From NCBI GenBank assembly GCA_964654825.1, contig CAZZKG010000007.1, forward strand, positions 1 to 64,000: 64,000 nucleotides of DNA. Direction: 5' to 3'. Positions within the stretch are counted from its first letter, which is position 1. Every line of letters starts with the position of its first letter. Made by a program: the position numbers and the translations under genes. Below are positions 1 through 8,648 of this stretch, one piece after another. The notes under the pieces were generated by a model. It was not told the DNA's origin and ran no database searches. It saw only the letters and a program-made list of their open reading frames with translations. This DNA is from CAZZKG01 sp964654825 (GTDB taxonomy: Bacteria > Gemmatimonadota > CAZMKB01).

Positions 1-560
1 ACCGGGACAGTACCAGTCAGGATTCTCTCAGGACCACTGTTCCCGGAGAAGAGGGCGCTCATCTACCAGGCGACGGACTCCCGCTGGAGGAGAAGCACCC
101 GTCTACCGAACCTGCGCTCCCCGCCGACATAAAGACACCCGCCGTCGAACGGGAGTTACCACCACCCGACATCTCTGCTGAGGAAGAGAAACAGCCGGTC
201 GAGAAATCCCCCTTCGGGGCAGCTGTCCGGTCGCTCGTCGTACCGGGGTGGGGGCAGTTCTACACGGAAAACCGGCTCAAGGGAATATTGATCGGCGGTG
301 CCGAGGTGACACTTTTCGCGCTCTGGTTCACCGAAAGAGAAGCCCGAGACCGTGATTTCGATGAATACGAACGGACCGCCAATCAGGTCTTCCTCACGAG
401 CAGTATTGACCACGGAGACAGGGCCGACAATTTTTTGAGCTGGGCTCTCCTGACGACACTCATGAGCGGGCTCGATGCCTATATCGACGCACATCTTTAC
501 CGGTTCGAGGAGAAGGTACGTATGGGTGGTGAGGTGGAGGTGTCGTTCAGACTTTACTGA
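1..560 (+). CDS. DUF5683-like membrane-associated protein, 3' part
   Basis: The reading frame is open from base 3 to a TGA at 558-560, so the start lies outside the window. About the first 75 visible residues are rich in Pro, Glu and Ser and look disordered. They are followed by a short hydrophobic region carrying the motif VPGWGQFYTENRLKG, which is typical of DUF5683/TM2-like proteins where it begins a pair of membrane hairpins. A second hydrophobic patch (FLSWALLTTLMSGLDAYIDAHL) follows near the end. Family members sit in the inner membrane or periplasm of FCB-type bacteria and have no established function. The gene converges on the lpxH-like gene, 9 bp away. The family assignment rests on the motif only. 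Confidence 0.65.
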   Translation, partial: RDSTSQDSLRTTVPGEEGAHLPGDGLPLEEKHPSTEPALPADIKTPAVERELPPPDISAEEEKQPVEKSPFGAAVRSLVVPGWGQFYTENRLKGILIGGAEVTLFALWFTEREARDRDFDEYERTANQVFLTSSIDHGDRADNFLSWALLTTLMSGLDAYIDAHLYRFEEKVRMGGEVEVSFRLY

Positions 561-569
561 ATGTCGAAG

Positions 570-1391
570 CTACTCGAGTGCGTCCTTCCGAGACCTGACC
601 GCCATGGCGGCGATCTTCTCTACCCGGCCACCCCATCTCATGAGCCTGATCTCCCCGTTTTTCATCTCAGCGTAGGTGAAGTGCCGGATCCAGTCGCCGG
701 TGTTGAGGAAACACCTGCCCGTTGACTCGGTCAGCTCGGGTGTGTGGGTGTGACCGGTGATGAAGAGATCGATGTTGTCGGTTTTGAGACGGTCGAGAGC
801 GTAAGCTCTGAGTGCAGCAGAGGCTTTGACGGCCTTTTGCTCGTAATCACCCTGCGTCGCGGCCGAGGTCAGCCTGGCGAGGAAGAACCCCAATCGTGGG
901 TGCAGGAGGCCGAACAGGAAGATCGTCACCCGGTTTCTCAGGACGCGTTTCATGATCTTGTAGCCGATTTCGCCCTTCCCGAGGCCGTCCCCGTGGGTGA
1001 TGAAGGTTCTCTTTCCACGGAGGCGCAGAACGGTCGGCTCCTTCAGCACGTGGACACCGAGTTCCTCCTCGAAGAATCGGCCCGCCCAGTAGTCGTGGTT
1101 CCCGACGACGTAGTATATCTCGATCCCCCTGCGCCGCAGACGCCAGAGCCACGAAAGTACTCCCGAATGCTTCCCGGGAATGGCACGGTTGTATTCGAAC
1201 CAGAATTCGAAGAGGTCTCCGAGAATAAAGAGCCCCTGTCCTTCCTCGAGGACCATCTCGAAGAAGGCGAAGAGGTTTTCTTTTTTCATCGTCTCCAGCC
1301 GGGGATCGTCGCGGCCGAGGTGGACGTCAGAGATGAAAAACAGTGAATCTCCGGTCTTCTTCTCCCGGTAGCTGTTCATCTGTTCGTACAA
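570..1391 (-). CDS. lpxH: UDP-2,3-diacylglucosamine diphosphatase-like metallophosphoesterase
   Basis: A 273-aa calcineurin-fold phosphoesterase. All metal-site motifs are present in order: SDVHLG (D22, H24), GDLFEF (58-63), GNHD (97-100), HGD (133-135) and GHTHTP (213-218). The FWFEY sequence after GDLFEF is typical of LpxH-type enzymes, which hydrolyse UDP-2,3-diacyl-glucosamine to lipid X in lipid A synthesis on the inner face of the inner membrane. E. coli LpxH is about 240 aa. The start is taken as TTG at 1391 because AGGAGA lies 7 bases upstream; ATG at 1379 is the alternative. The gene stands alone on the minus strand. A different substrate within the family cannot be excluded. Confidence 0.8.
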   Translation of the reverse strand: MYEQMNSYREKKTGDSLFFISDVHLGRDDPRLETMKKENLFAFFEMVLEEGQGLFILGDLFEFWFEYNRAIPGKHSGVLSWLWRLRRRGIEIYYVVGNHDYWAGRFFEEELGVHVLKEPTVLRLRGKRTFITHGDGLGKGEIGYKIMKRVLRNRVTIFLFGLLHPRLGFFLARLTSAATQGDYEQKAVKASAALRAYALDRLKTDNIDLFITGHTHTPELTESTGRCFLNTGDWIRHFTYAEMKNGEIRLMRWGGRVEKIAAMAVRSRKDALE

Positions 1392-1512
1392 CGCAGACTC
1401 TCCTGTTTCGAGAAATAATTACGTCCTTATATATACACGAAGAATATAGAATGTGCCGCCGGAGTTGGCAAACCTTTTTCTGCAGGTTGGGAAGGTGCTT
1501 CCCCTCGCGGGA

Positions 1513-1541
1513 TTGACTGAGGCTTTGTACATGAATATCTT
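1513..1541 (+). promoter_or_regulatory. Candidate sigma-70 promoter, possibly giving a leaderless mRNA
   Basis: TTGACT (1513-1518), 17 bp, TATCTT (1536-1541). The expected start of transcription is about 1548, which is exactly the ATG of the next gene. There is no well-placed Shine-Dalgarno in front of that ATG. Confidence 0.4.
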
Positions 1542-1547
1542 AGGGTT

Positions 1548-1992
1548 ATGAAGGAAAGCCGGGGGAAGAGCCTGACACAGAAAGATCTTCACCTGATATT
1601 GATCTCTCTCNNNNNNNNNNNNNNNNNNNNNNNNNNNNNNNNNNNNNNNNNNNNNNNNNNNNNNNNNNNNNNNNNNNNNNNNNNNNNNNNNNNNNNNNNN
1701 NNNNNNNNNNCTGATGAAGCTCATTTACGGGAAGAGTCTTCCGAGTCTTCTCTCCAACATGAGAACTCTGCACAAAGATCTTGCAACATGGATGATCAGG
1801 GAAGGGTATGGTAAAGTACTGTCGAGGCCTGGATTGAGTGTCAGGGCCAGAGAGCTCTGCGTCGTGGCGATTTTAAAGGCACTGGACTGCACCCCTCAGC
1901 TCGAGGCGCACATCAGGGGCGCGGAAAACGTTGGCGCTACAGGTGAGGAAATCGCCGAAGCTCTTTCGCTGGCAGACCGGTTTACCGAATGA
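1548..1992 (+). CDS. Carboxymuconolactone decarboxylase-like (AhpD fold) protein, interrupted by assembly gap
   Basis: Only the two ends can be read, because 100 N (1611-1710) stand inside the gene and the true gap length is unknown. Before the gap, the 21 residues from ATG 1548 contain SLTQKDLHLILISL, which looks like the first helix of a CMD domain. After the gap, 94 residues run to the TGA at 1990-1992. They include a HKDLATWMIREGYGKVLSRPGL-type linker region (residues split here by position, near 1765-1835) and a second CMD core, with RELCVVAILKAL followed by LEAHIRGAENVGA. This is the layout of duplicated CMD proteins of about 200-250 aa. The CxxC redox motif of AhpD is not visible in the readable C-terminal half. 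The function is unknown. The frame across the gap is assumed, not seen. Confidence 0.6.
1611..1710. other. Assembly gap (100 N)
   Basis: Exactly 100 N, the usual placeholder for a gap of unknown length. It cuts the CMD-like gene. Confidence 0.98.
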
Positions 1993-2028
1993 CAGCCGAA
2001 CACCTGTGTCATACTCCGGGAGGTTTCA

Positions 2029-2460
2029 TTGACCATCGACAAACACAGAGGTGGCGTTGGTACCATTGATGTCAGGGTCCGCTATGCCGAGACGGACAGG
2101 ATGGGAGTGGTGCATCATGCGACCTACCTGATCTGGTTCGAAGCGGGGAGAACCGATTTCATGAGAAAGAGAGGGGTCAGCTACAAGGGGCTCGAAGAGA
2201 AAGGCGTGTACCTCCCTGTTTCGGAAGCTTTCTGTCGAAACCTCCATCCCGCCTTCTACGACGATGTCATCACCATCGAAACCAGAGTAGAGGCGATCAA
2301 ATCACGCCAGGTCGTGTTCACCTATCGTGCTCTCCGTGAAGGCGATGTCCTCGCGACGGGGAGGACAGTACACATCTCTACCGACCGCACTTCGAAACCG
2401 ACGGTCATCCCTGGGTGGGTGAAGAAGGATCTGAAACAGTACATGACCGAAAATGAGTAG
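2029..2460 (+). CDS. YbgC/4-hydroxybenzoyl-CoA thioesterase-family acyl-CoA thioesterase
   Basis: A 143-aa single hotdog-fold protein. The active-site signature RYAETDRMGVVHHATYLIW places the catalytic Asp at residue 23 and the conserved His at about 30, as in YbgC and 4HBT. The length is typical. Members hydrolyse acyl-CoA thioesters in the cytoplasm; in proteobacteria ybgC sits with the tol genes, but here it is about 36 kb away from them. The TTG start at 2029 is favoured because GGGAGG ends 5 bases upstream; no ATG precedes the conserved domain. Its last 8 bases overlap the next gene, so the two are probably translationally coupled. The substrate cannot be read from the sequence. Confidence 0.82.
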   Translation: MTIDKHRGGVGTIDVRVRYAETDRMGVVHHATYLIWFEAGRTDFMRKRGVSYKGLEEKGVYLPVSEAFCRNLHPAFYDDVITIETRVEAIKSRQVVFTYRALREGDVLATGRTVHISTDRTSKPTVIPGWVKKDLKQYMTENE

Positions 2461-3088
2461 AGGTATGGAATCGAACAGCGTAATCAGACTGGATGTCCCC
2501 GAGAGGCTTCCCGATGTCTCCATCGCGAAACTCCTCCGGAGAAGAAGGAGCCGCAGGGAGTTTATCAAAGATACCCAACTCTCCCGCGACGAGCTGTCGG
2601 TACTGCTCTGGGCCGCGTTCGGCTACCGTGAAAAAAGCGGGTCGGGGAGGACCGTACCTTCTGCCGGAGGCATCTACTCAGCGGAGATCCACATTGTGGC
2701 GTCTCCGGGTGGTGTCTGGGGAATCGACTCCGGTGTGTATCACTACCAGCCACAGGCGCACAGTATCGTATTGACCGGTGAAGGGGACGCGAGAAAGGGG
2801 CTGGTAAATGTATCTCTCTCGCAGCAGTTTCTCGGCGAGGCACCGATCGTGCTGGTCGTGTCGGCGGACGTCGAGAAGACCACCGCACACTACGGGAAAC
2901 GAGGTATACGATACGTCCACATGGATATCGGACACATCGGTCAGAATATCTACCTCATAGCGGAAGCTCTCGGTCTCGGAACGGTGGCGGTGGGCGCGTT
3001 CGATGACGACCGGCTGGCGAATATGCTGGGTCTTCCCGAAGGTCTCTTCCCGTTCTACCTGATGCCCGTTGGTAGGGTCCGATCATGA
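2453..3088 (+). CDS. SagB-type nitroreductase-family FMN oxidoreductase
   Basis: A 211-aa protein of the nitroreductase fold. FMN-binding features are RRSRREF near residue 30, RTVPSAGGIYSAEIHIV near 65-80 and the GLGTVAVGAF segment near 180. This arrangement matches the SagB/ThcOx-like branch, whose best-known members oxidise thiazolines and oxazolines in peptide natural products. No cyclodehydratase or precursor-peptide gene is nearby, so a general flavin reductase role is just as likely. It overlaps the thioesterase gene by 8 bp and its end overlaps the next gene's ATG by 4 bp (ATGA), giving a tightly coupled three-gene run. Confidence 0.75.
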   Translation: MSRGMESNSVIRLDVPERLPDVSIAKLLRRRRSRREFIKDTQLSRDELSVLLWAAFGYREKSGSGRTVPSAGGIYSAEIHIVASPGGVWGIDSGVYHYQPQAHSIVLTGEGDARKGLVNVSLSQQFLGEAPIVLVVSADVEKTTAHYGKRGIRYVHMDIGHIGQNIYLIAEALGLGTVAVGAFDDDRLANMLGLPEGLFPFYLMPVGRVRS

Positions 3089-5664
3089 AGTACCCCTCTA
3101 CACTGATTATCGTGTTGCTCATCTCCGTGATCTCCGCGTCGGACCTCTCAGCTCAGACATCCGCTTTCGGGAAAAACAAGGTCAGCTACACCGAGTTCGA
3201 CTGGAAGGTGATGAAGAGTGAACACTTCGACATCTATTACTACCGGGAGGAGGAATACGTCGCCAGGCTCGCACTCCTCGAGTCCGAGAGGAGTTACGAA
3301 TTCCTCAGGGAGAAAATGAATCACGAGATCATCAGGAGGGTGCCGTTCATAGTCTACTCCTCCCACGAGCACTTCGAGCAGACCAACGTTATCTCTTACC
3401 AGATCCCGGAAGGAGTCCTCGGCTTCACAGAGTACCTGAAGGGCAGGGTGGCGATCCCCTTCGGCGGTTCCGTGGGCGAATTCAACAGGGTTATACGACA
3501 CGAACTCGTCCATGTATTTCAGAACGACATCATTTCCCGCCAGCACAGGCTCTTCCGGCGGATCAGTATCAGCCAGCCGCCGCTCTGGTTTACCGAAGGG
3601 CTTGCTGAGTACTACTCCTCGGTCCTTACCCCGAGGGATGAGATGTTCCTCCGGGACATGGTCGTACACGAGAGACTCAGAGGGGTCGGCGAGCTGTGGA
3701 AGTTCGGGGGTTCATTTCCCGTGTACAAGGCCGGCGAGTCATTCATCCGCTTCGTCGTGGGGGAGTACGGGGAAGGCCGGCTCGTCGANNNNNNNNNNNN
3801 NNNNNNNNNNNNNNNNNNNNNNNNNNNNNNNNNNNNNNNNNNNNNNNNNNNNNNNNNNNNNNNNNNNNNNNNNNNNNNNNNNNNNNNNGGGAAAGAGGCT
3901 GCCTTCGAATCTCTTCATCCGTTCGGGAGCAGAATGGATGTGGGGCCCGGCGGCATCCTGGCCTTCTCCTCCAAGCACTACGACCGGGATGCAATCATCC
4001 TCTGGGACCTGGAAGAGGGGAAGGTCACGAAAGAGTACCGGTTCGACGAGCTCATCGAGATTCAATCACCCGCACTCTCACCTTCGGGGAAAAGAATCGC
4101 CTTCACGGGTCTCGCACCGTCTGGCATGCAGGACATCTACGTCTACGACACCGGGACCGGGATGCTGCAACAGATCACGAGCGATTTCTACGCCGACCGC
4201 GATCCCGACTGGTCCCCCGACGGCGAAAAGATCGTGTTCTCGTCCGACAGGACGGTGTATGGGACTGAAGGGTACTCGAACCTCTTTCTGGCCGAGCTCC
4301 GCACCGGCCTGCTTCGTCAGCTCACTTTCGGAAACTGGAACGACACAGGACCCAGATGGTCACCCACGGGTGAGGAGATCCTCTTCATGTCCGATCGTGA
4401 CGGGTACAGGAGTGTCTACGTCGTCGATGAATTCGGCAGTGGAAGACCGGTCGTCGAGCTCCAGGAGGGGGTGTTCGATGCAGACTGGAGTCCGGGAGGG
4501 GACCAGATCCTTTTCTCCCTGCTCGATGACCTGTCGATCAGCGTTAACAAAATGGATTACGACCCCTCGGCAGATAGCACATTCGAGCTCGAGATACCCG
4601 GGAACCTGAGCGCCTGGATCCCGGGACCGGAGGATTCGGAGGAAGGGGACCTGAACATTCACGAGTACGAGCCCCACTACTCGTTCGACATCGCCACGGG
4701 CGGCGTCGGGTTCTCCAGTGCCTACGGCACCAGCCAGGGCGCCCGTTTCCTCATCTCCGACACGCTCGGTGACAGGCTGATCCTGCTGCAGATCAACAAC
4801 ACCGCTACCGAGTTCAGTGATGTCCTCAAGAGCATGAATGTGACCGCGGCCTACCTCAACAGAAAGCACAGGCTCGATATCGGCCTCGGTGCGTTTCACT
4901 CCGGGGGGCAGTTCGTCGATTTCAGGAAATCCGATTTCCCATTCAGAGAGCAGCAGTACGGAGGATTTCTGCTCCTGAGTTATCCCTTCTCGAAGTTTCT
5001 GAGACTCGAGACCGGCCTGTCACTCTACAGATCAAAACGGAGGGACGTGGCGGAAACCTTCGACCGTGATTCGTTCATAGCCGCCAACACGGTATCCGTC
5101 ACCAGAGACAACACCGTCTGGTTCCCGCTCGGGCCGGTAGAGGGGGAGCGGTACAGCCTCGGGGTGACACTCGAGAATGATATCTCGAGAGCTGAGCCCG
5201 AGAACGTGTCATTCTATGTCGATTACCGTCGTTACATGAGGACCGGACTCGCCAGCACCTATGCCGTGAGAATCCAGGCGAGAATGAGCGAAGGGAGTCT
5301 CCCGGACAGGTCGTTTCTCGGTGGCAGCTGGAGCATGAGGGGTTATCCCAGGTATTCGATCATCGGAACCCGTGCTTTTCTCCTCAACCAGGAGTGGCGC
5401 TTTCTCCTGCTGAGGAATGTGCTCCGGGGGCCGAAGGCGAGTTCGATGTGGCTGCCACCTCTCGAAGGCGCCCTGTTCTTCGATGTGGGGAACGCGTGGG
5501 ATCCTGATGTTGAGACATCCAAGGCGCTCGGCAGTTTCGGTTTTGGACTGAGAGCTGGTATCGCGGGTCCGTTCATCCTGAGGTTCGATTTCTCCAAGAG
5601 GACAGACTTCGAGTCGGTCAGCGGGAAACTTTATACCGATTTCTGGATCGGGTACGACTACTGA
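3085..5664 (+). CDS. Fusion of peptidase-MA-like domain, TolB-like beta-propeller and Omp85-type barrel
   Basis: A signal peptide covers residues 1-24 (cleavage near LSAQ). Residues about 30-260 form a peptidase-MA-like region with HELVH at 139-143 and FTEGLAEYY near 170-177, which supplies a plausible third zinc ligand (E171). After an assembly gap (3789-3888), WD40/TolB-like blades follow, with motifs such as SPSGKRIAFTG, DWSPDGEKIVFSSD and RWSPTGEEILFMSD. The C-terminal roughly 330 residues look like a D15/Omp85 beta-barrel, with the GGSWSMRGY strand motif and an aromatic end (WIGYDY). The protein should sit in the outer membrane with propeller and peptidase domain in the periplasm or outside. 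The visible length is 859 codons counting the gap as 100 bases. Its role is unknown. Confidence 0.75.
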   Translation: MKYPSTLIIVLLISVISASDLSAQTSAFGKNKVSYTEFDWKVMKSEHFDIYYYREEEYVARLALLESERSYEFLREKMNHEIIRRVPFIVYSSHEHFEQTNVISYQIPEGVLGFTEYLKGRVAIPFGGSVGEFNRVIRHELVHVFQNDIISRQHRLFRRISISQPPLWFTEGLAEYYSSVLTPRDEMFLRDMVVHERLRGVGELWKFGGSFPVYKAGESFIRFVVGEYGEGRLVXXXXXXXXXXXXXXXXXXXXXXXXXXXXXXXXXXGKEAAFESLHPFGSRMDVGPGGILAFSSKHYDRDAIILWDLEEGKVTKEYRFDELIEIQSPALSPSGKRIAFTGLAPSGMQDIYVYDTGTGMLQQITSDFYADRDPDWSPDGEKIVFSSDRTVYGTEGYSNLFLAELRTGLLRQLTFGNWNDTGPRWSPTGEEILFMSDRDGYRSVYVVDEFGSGRPVVELQEGVFDADWSPGGDQILFSLLDDLSISVNKMDYDPSADSTFELEIPGNLSAWIPGPEDSEEGDLNIHEYEPHYSFDIATGGVGFSSAYGTSQGARFLISDTLGDRLILLQINNTATEFSDVLKSMNVTAAYLNRKHRLDIGLGAFHSGGQFVDFRKSDFPFREQQYGGFLLLSYPFSKFLRLETGLSLYRSKRRDVAETFDRDSFIAANTVSVTRDNTVWFPLGPVEGERYSLGVTLENDISRAEPENVSFYVDYRRYMRTGLASTYAVRIQARMSEGSLPDRSFLGGSWSMRGYPRYSIIGTRAFLLNQEWRFLLLRNVLRGPKASSMWLPPLEGALFFDVGNAWDPDVETSKALGSFGFGLRAGIAGPFILRFDFSKRTDFESVSGKLYTDFWIGYDY
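3789..3888. other. Assembly gap (100 N)
   Basis: Exactly 100 N inside the peptidase/propeller/barrel fusion gene. Both flanks are in the same frame if 100 is taken literally, but the real size is unknown. Confidence 0.98.
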
Positions 5665-5678
5665 TTCACCTGTGGGGA

Positions 5679-6629
5679 TCAGGGGATGATGCCGATTCCG
5701 AACGGGCTCAGGAATCCGTCTTTCACCTTAAGATACTCTCCGTACGCCGAAACCCGGATGACCTCGCCCTGATATGAATCGGTAATCCAGCATTCCTCCC
5801 TGGCCTCGTCGATGGCTACCGAATAAGGTTCGGTGAGTCCGGTGACGCTGGCGAGGAAATCGCCGTCCTGCGAAATTTTCATGACTCTCGAGTTTCCCGT
5901 GTCGGCGATCCAGAGGTTGCCCCGCTGGCTGTCGACCGCTAGCCCCTCCGGAGAGTTATATCCGTCAACACTCAGAAGAGCGCTCATGTCACTGTTGAGC
6001 TTTACTACTGCAGTCCGGGTAGCGACCCATGCGGTGTGGCGGACGTGGTCGAAGGCGATTTCCTTCGGAGCGTTGAATCCTCCCGTGGTNNNNNNNNNNN
6101 NNNNNNNNNNNNNNNNNNNNNNNNNNNNNNNNNNNNNNNNNNNNNNNNNNNNNNNNNNNNNNNNNNNNNNNNNNNNNNNNNNNNNNNNNGGAGAGAGCCG
6201 GATCAGGATCCCCGCGTATCCGTCGAGGACCCATGGTACCGCCGAACCGGGTGTCACGGTGTCGGAGTTGGCCCAGGACGTGTTGCCCGTGAAGAGAAAC
6301 CCGAGTCGGTACAGGTAGGTGGAACCGTTTGTGAGATCCTTGTCGAGGAATGACGTCCGCTCGACGCCGAACTGGTACCGGGCGGTATCTCCCGGCGAGC
6401 CGTCGATAACATTACGTACCACCTCGAACCCCTGGAGGTCCGTCAGGTTGTTGTCCGACCAGGAGAGATGAACCCGCTGATCATCCGCGATCGCGCCGAA
6501 GAGGTATGGTTCTCCGCCTGTGTCGGGATTGTTGGGGTCGAACGGGTTTCTCCTCTCCCTGTTGGTGCACGAGGCTGCCAGTAGAACCGAGAGAAGAAGA
6601 GCGCAGACTATTCTATTGCAAGTAATCAT
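5679..6629 (-). CDS. NHL-repeat beta-propeller lipoprotein with fibronectin-like domain (gap inside)
   Basis: The N-terminus is a lipoprotein signal (hydrophobic stretch then LLAASC, Cys near residue 21) followed by an NPFDPNNP linker that is common in secreted lipoproteins of FCB bacteria. Residues about 40-130 resemble a fibronectin type III domain (VHLSWSDNN, FEVVR). The C-terminal part has NHL-type blades: GFNAPKEIAFD, GYNSPEGLAVDSQRGNLWIAD, GLTEPYSVAIDEAREECWITD and GFLSPFGIGIIP. An assembly gap (6090-6189) removes part of the middle. AGGAG lies 9 bases before the ATG. It is the last gene of a three-gene minus-strand operon. Probably periplasmic or surface-anchored; the ligand is unknown. 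Confidence 0.72.
   Translation of the reverse strand: MITCNRIVCALLLSVLLAASCTNRERRNPFDPNNPDTGGEPYLFGAIADDQRVHLSWSDNNLTDLQGFEVVRNVIDGSPGDTARYQFGVERTSFLDKDLTNGSTYLYRLGFLFTGNTSWANSDTVTPGSAVPWVLDGYAGILIRLSXXXXXXXXXXXXXXXXXXXXXXXXXXXXXXXXXXTTGGFNAPKEIAFDHVRHTAWVATRTAVVKLNSDMSALLSVDGYNSPEGLAVDSQRGNLWIADTGNSRVMKISQDGDFLASVTGLTEPYSVAIDEAREECWITDSYQGEVIRVSAYGEYLKVKDGFLSPFGIGIIP
6090..6189. other. Assembly gap (100 N)
   Basis: Exactly 100 N within the NHL-repeat lipoprotein gene. Confidence 0.98.
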
Positions 6630-6635
6630 GATCGG

Positions 6636-7472
6636 TCACTCCTGTATCGTTATGTTCTTGTTATCGGGAGGAAATAAATATTCTTTGACGAACAGGTAAC
6701 TCGTTAATAGGGCACCGACCTCGCCGGCTATCCAGAATACACGTGCGCGATCATCGAGCTCGATTGATCTGTTATACAATTTCTCTATCTCGTCCGGATC
6801 GCCTCGTGTCAGGTAGTCCTCATAATATGAATCGGCCCTGCTCTTGTACCAGAACCCCAGAGACATGGTCGTGATCGTCGCGGCGAGGGTCATGTACTTG
6901 ATGTAAGTCCCCGTCCCGCCTCCGCCGATGGAAGCGGTGCTGCTTCCCTGATATCCCGTCGACTCGATCGGCAGCAGTTTTACATGGTATGTGTTCCTCT
7001 CCTGCTCAATGCCGCTGAACTGTGTCAGGGAGATACCGGTTGTGAGGTATCCGGCCTTTTTGATCGTCAGTGTGTCCGGGTACCCGGCCAGTGTCGCAAG
7101 ATACAATGGAGTGCGTCCTATCCAGGTGTCGTCACGGTAGACTTCACCACCTGCCGGCTGTGTCTCGAGTCGCACGGTGGACATCCGGTCCAGTTCGACA
7201 TGCAGCGTCTCATCACCGGTGAGGTGAAGGGCGAAAGAGAGGAGGGGAGTCTCCCACGCCGCGCCGTGCTGAATGGGGAGATAGTTAAGATGGTAAACAC
7301 CAGGGTCCATCGGGCCGGTCAGTCTTCCCGCCTTGGTTGTGTCTCCTTCGATGATCACAGTTCCGTCAGCCCCGGTCAGCTCGAGGTACGCCTCGCCGCG
7401 GATGGCGGGACACGCTCCGAGGAGCAGCAGTAGACCGAAGAGAAAGGGTATAGATGTCCTGCCGGTACTCAT
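6636..7472 (-). CDS. PEGA-domain exported protein
   Basis: A 278-aa protein starting with a signal peptide (FLFGLLLLLGACPAIRGEA; the Cys may make it a lipoprotein). Residues about 95-140 match a PEGA domain: VRLETQPAGGEVYRDDTWIG then TPLYLATLAGYPDTLTIKKAGY. A hydrophobic segment near 190-205 and another near 245-262 suggest membrane helices at the end. PEGA domains are carbohydrate- or surface-associated modules with no catalytic role. The ATG overlaps the stop of the upstream PQQ-propeller gene by 4 bp, and the downstream lipoprotein starts 6 bp after its stop, so the three genes are one transcription unit. Confidence 0.7.
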   Translation of the reverse strand: MSTGRTSIPFLFGLLLLLGACPAIRGEAYLELTGADGTVIIEGDTTKAGRLTGPMDPGVYHLNYLPIQHGAAWETPLLSFALHLTGDETLHVELDRMSTVRLETQPAGGEVYRDDTWIGRTPLYLATLAGYPDTLTIKKAGYLTTGISLTQFSGIEQERNTYHVKLLPIESTGYQGSSTASIGGGGTGTYIKYMTLAATITTMSLGFWYKSRADSYYEDYLTRGDPDEIEKLYNRSIELDDRARVFWIAGEVGALLTSYLFVKEYLFPPDNKNITIQE

Positions 7473-8590
7473 GATCCACCCCCGCTGCCGGTCGGGTGCA
7501 GCAGTCCGTCTTCATCGATCGGGAAAGAAACGAGCGTCCCGAGTTGTGTGGCGACGTAGACCCGTCCGGAGCTGATGACAGGAGAGGAATCCAGCGGCTG
7601 ACCGAGTTCGATCGAGCTTATGATGCTCCCCGATCCGAGATCCTGGATATACAGCCCTCCGTGAATCGTTGTGACTGTCAGGAAGTCGGAAGTGAGTGCG
7701 GGTGGACCGGTTGCGGGGGAGGGGAGCCGGTACCTCCAGAGGATCTCTCCCGTTTCCAGCCTGATTATGTTCAGATCTCTGCCTGCCGTGACACAGGCGA
7801 CATTGGAGTCGTCTTCGACGGTCACAAAATAAACGGCCGCCGAGGGTATTTTAATCGACCACAGCGATTCTCCTGTGTCGATCTGAATGAGGCACACCTC
7901 ACCGCTCTGCCTCACCGCTAGTATGTTGTCCCCGCCATCGATCGTGTGAAACACTTCCGCGTCCTCGAAGTGAATACTGCGTCTGCGAGCCCCCGTCTTT
8001 GAATCGATAACGTAAAACGTGTCGGTGCATGAGGTGAAGATCCTGTCTCCGTTCACGAAGAGCGCATCGAGGCAGGGTGCACCGGTGTCGGCTGTCCACC
8101 TGAGATCAGAGGATGACCGTTCGTAACATTTTAACAGACCGCTTGATTCGAGGATCACGAGAGTGTTGCCTGCCTTGACGGGACCGGAGCTGATGCGGCC
8201 ACATTTGGTTTTCCACAACGTCTCACCGGTCTGGAGCGATACGGCAGCCAGGAACCGCTTGTTGCCCTGGGAAACAACGTACACCACATCTTCGATCATC
8301 ACTCCCCGCGAGATGAAACCGTAACCGGCCTTCCGCCGCCAGATGATGTTACCCTGCCGACAGTCCACGAGAGCTGCCCAGCCGTCGGTACTGAGTGCGA
8401 GTGCCTTCTCGTTCTCCACTTCGGGCCGGACGGTCAGACCTTTTCCGATCTCGACTTCCCACTCAGTCTGCCGTAGATCCGGGGTGGAAGGGGTGTTGGT
8501 GGAGGACTCAGCAGCACATGGGTGAGCGGTTACGATGAGCAGGCTAAGGGAGTTGAACAAGAGGAAAAGAGACAGTATTCGATGCTTCAT
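7469..8590 (-). CDS. PQQ-like beta-propeller repeat protein, exported
   Basis: A 373-aa protein counted from ATG 8590, chosen because it opens directly with a signal peptide (KHRILSLFLLFNSLSLLIV, ending near CAAES); the frame is open further upstream to 8644 but those codons lack a signal or RBS. The body is made of repeated PQQ/BamB-type blades with a G-x-x-x-W core: DCRQGNIIWRRKAG, SLQTGETLWKTKCG, IDTGESLWSIKIP and LETGEILWRYRLP. BamB-like propellers act as scaffolds in the periplasm. It is first in the operon with the PEGA protein and NHL lipoprotein. The exact role is unknown; a free quinoprotein enzyme is unlikely since catalytic residues are not evident. Confidence 0.75.
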   Translation of the reverse strand: MKHRILSLFLLFNSLSLLIVTAHPCAAESSTNTPSTPDLRQTEWEVEIGKGLTVRPEVENEKALALSTDGWAALVDCRQGNIIWRRKAGYGFISRGVMIEDVVYVVSQGNKRFLAAVSLQTGETLWKTKCGRISSGPVKAGNTLVILESSGLLKCYERSSSDLRWTADTGAPCLDALFVNGDRIFTSCTDTFYVIDSKTGARRRSIHFEDAEVFHTIDGGDNILAVRQSGEVCLIQIDTGESLWSIKIPSAAVYFVTVEDDSNVACVTAGRDLNIIRLETGEILWRYRLPSPATGPPALTSDFLTVTTIHGGLYIQDLGSGSIISSIELGQPLDSSPVISSGRVYVATQLGTLVSFPIDEDGLLHPTGSGGGS

Positions 8591-8648
8591 TGCACTCACG
8601 TTGATTGATGATAATGGATCGCATGTTGCATTCCGACCCCACATTAAT

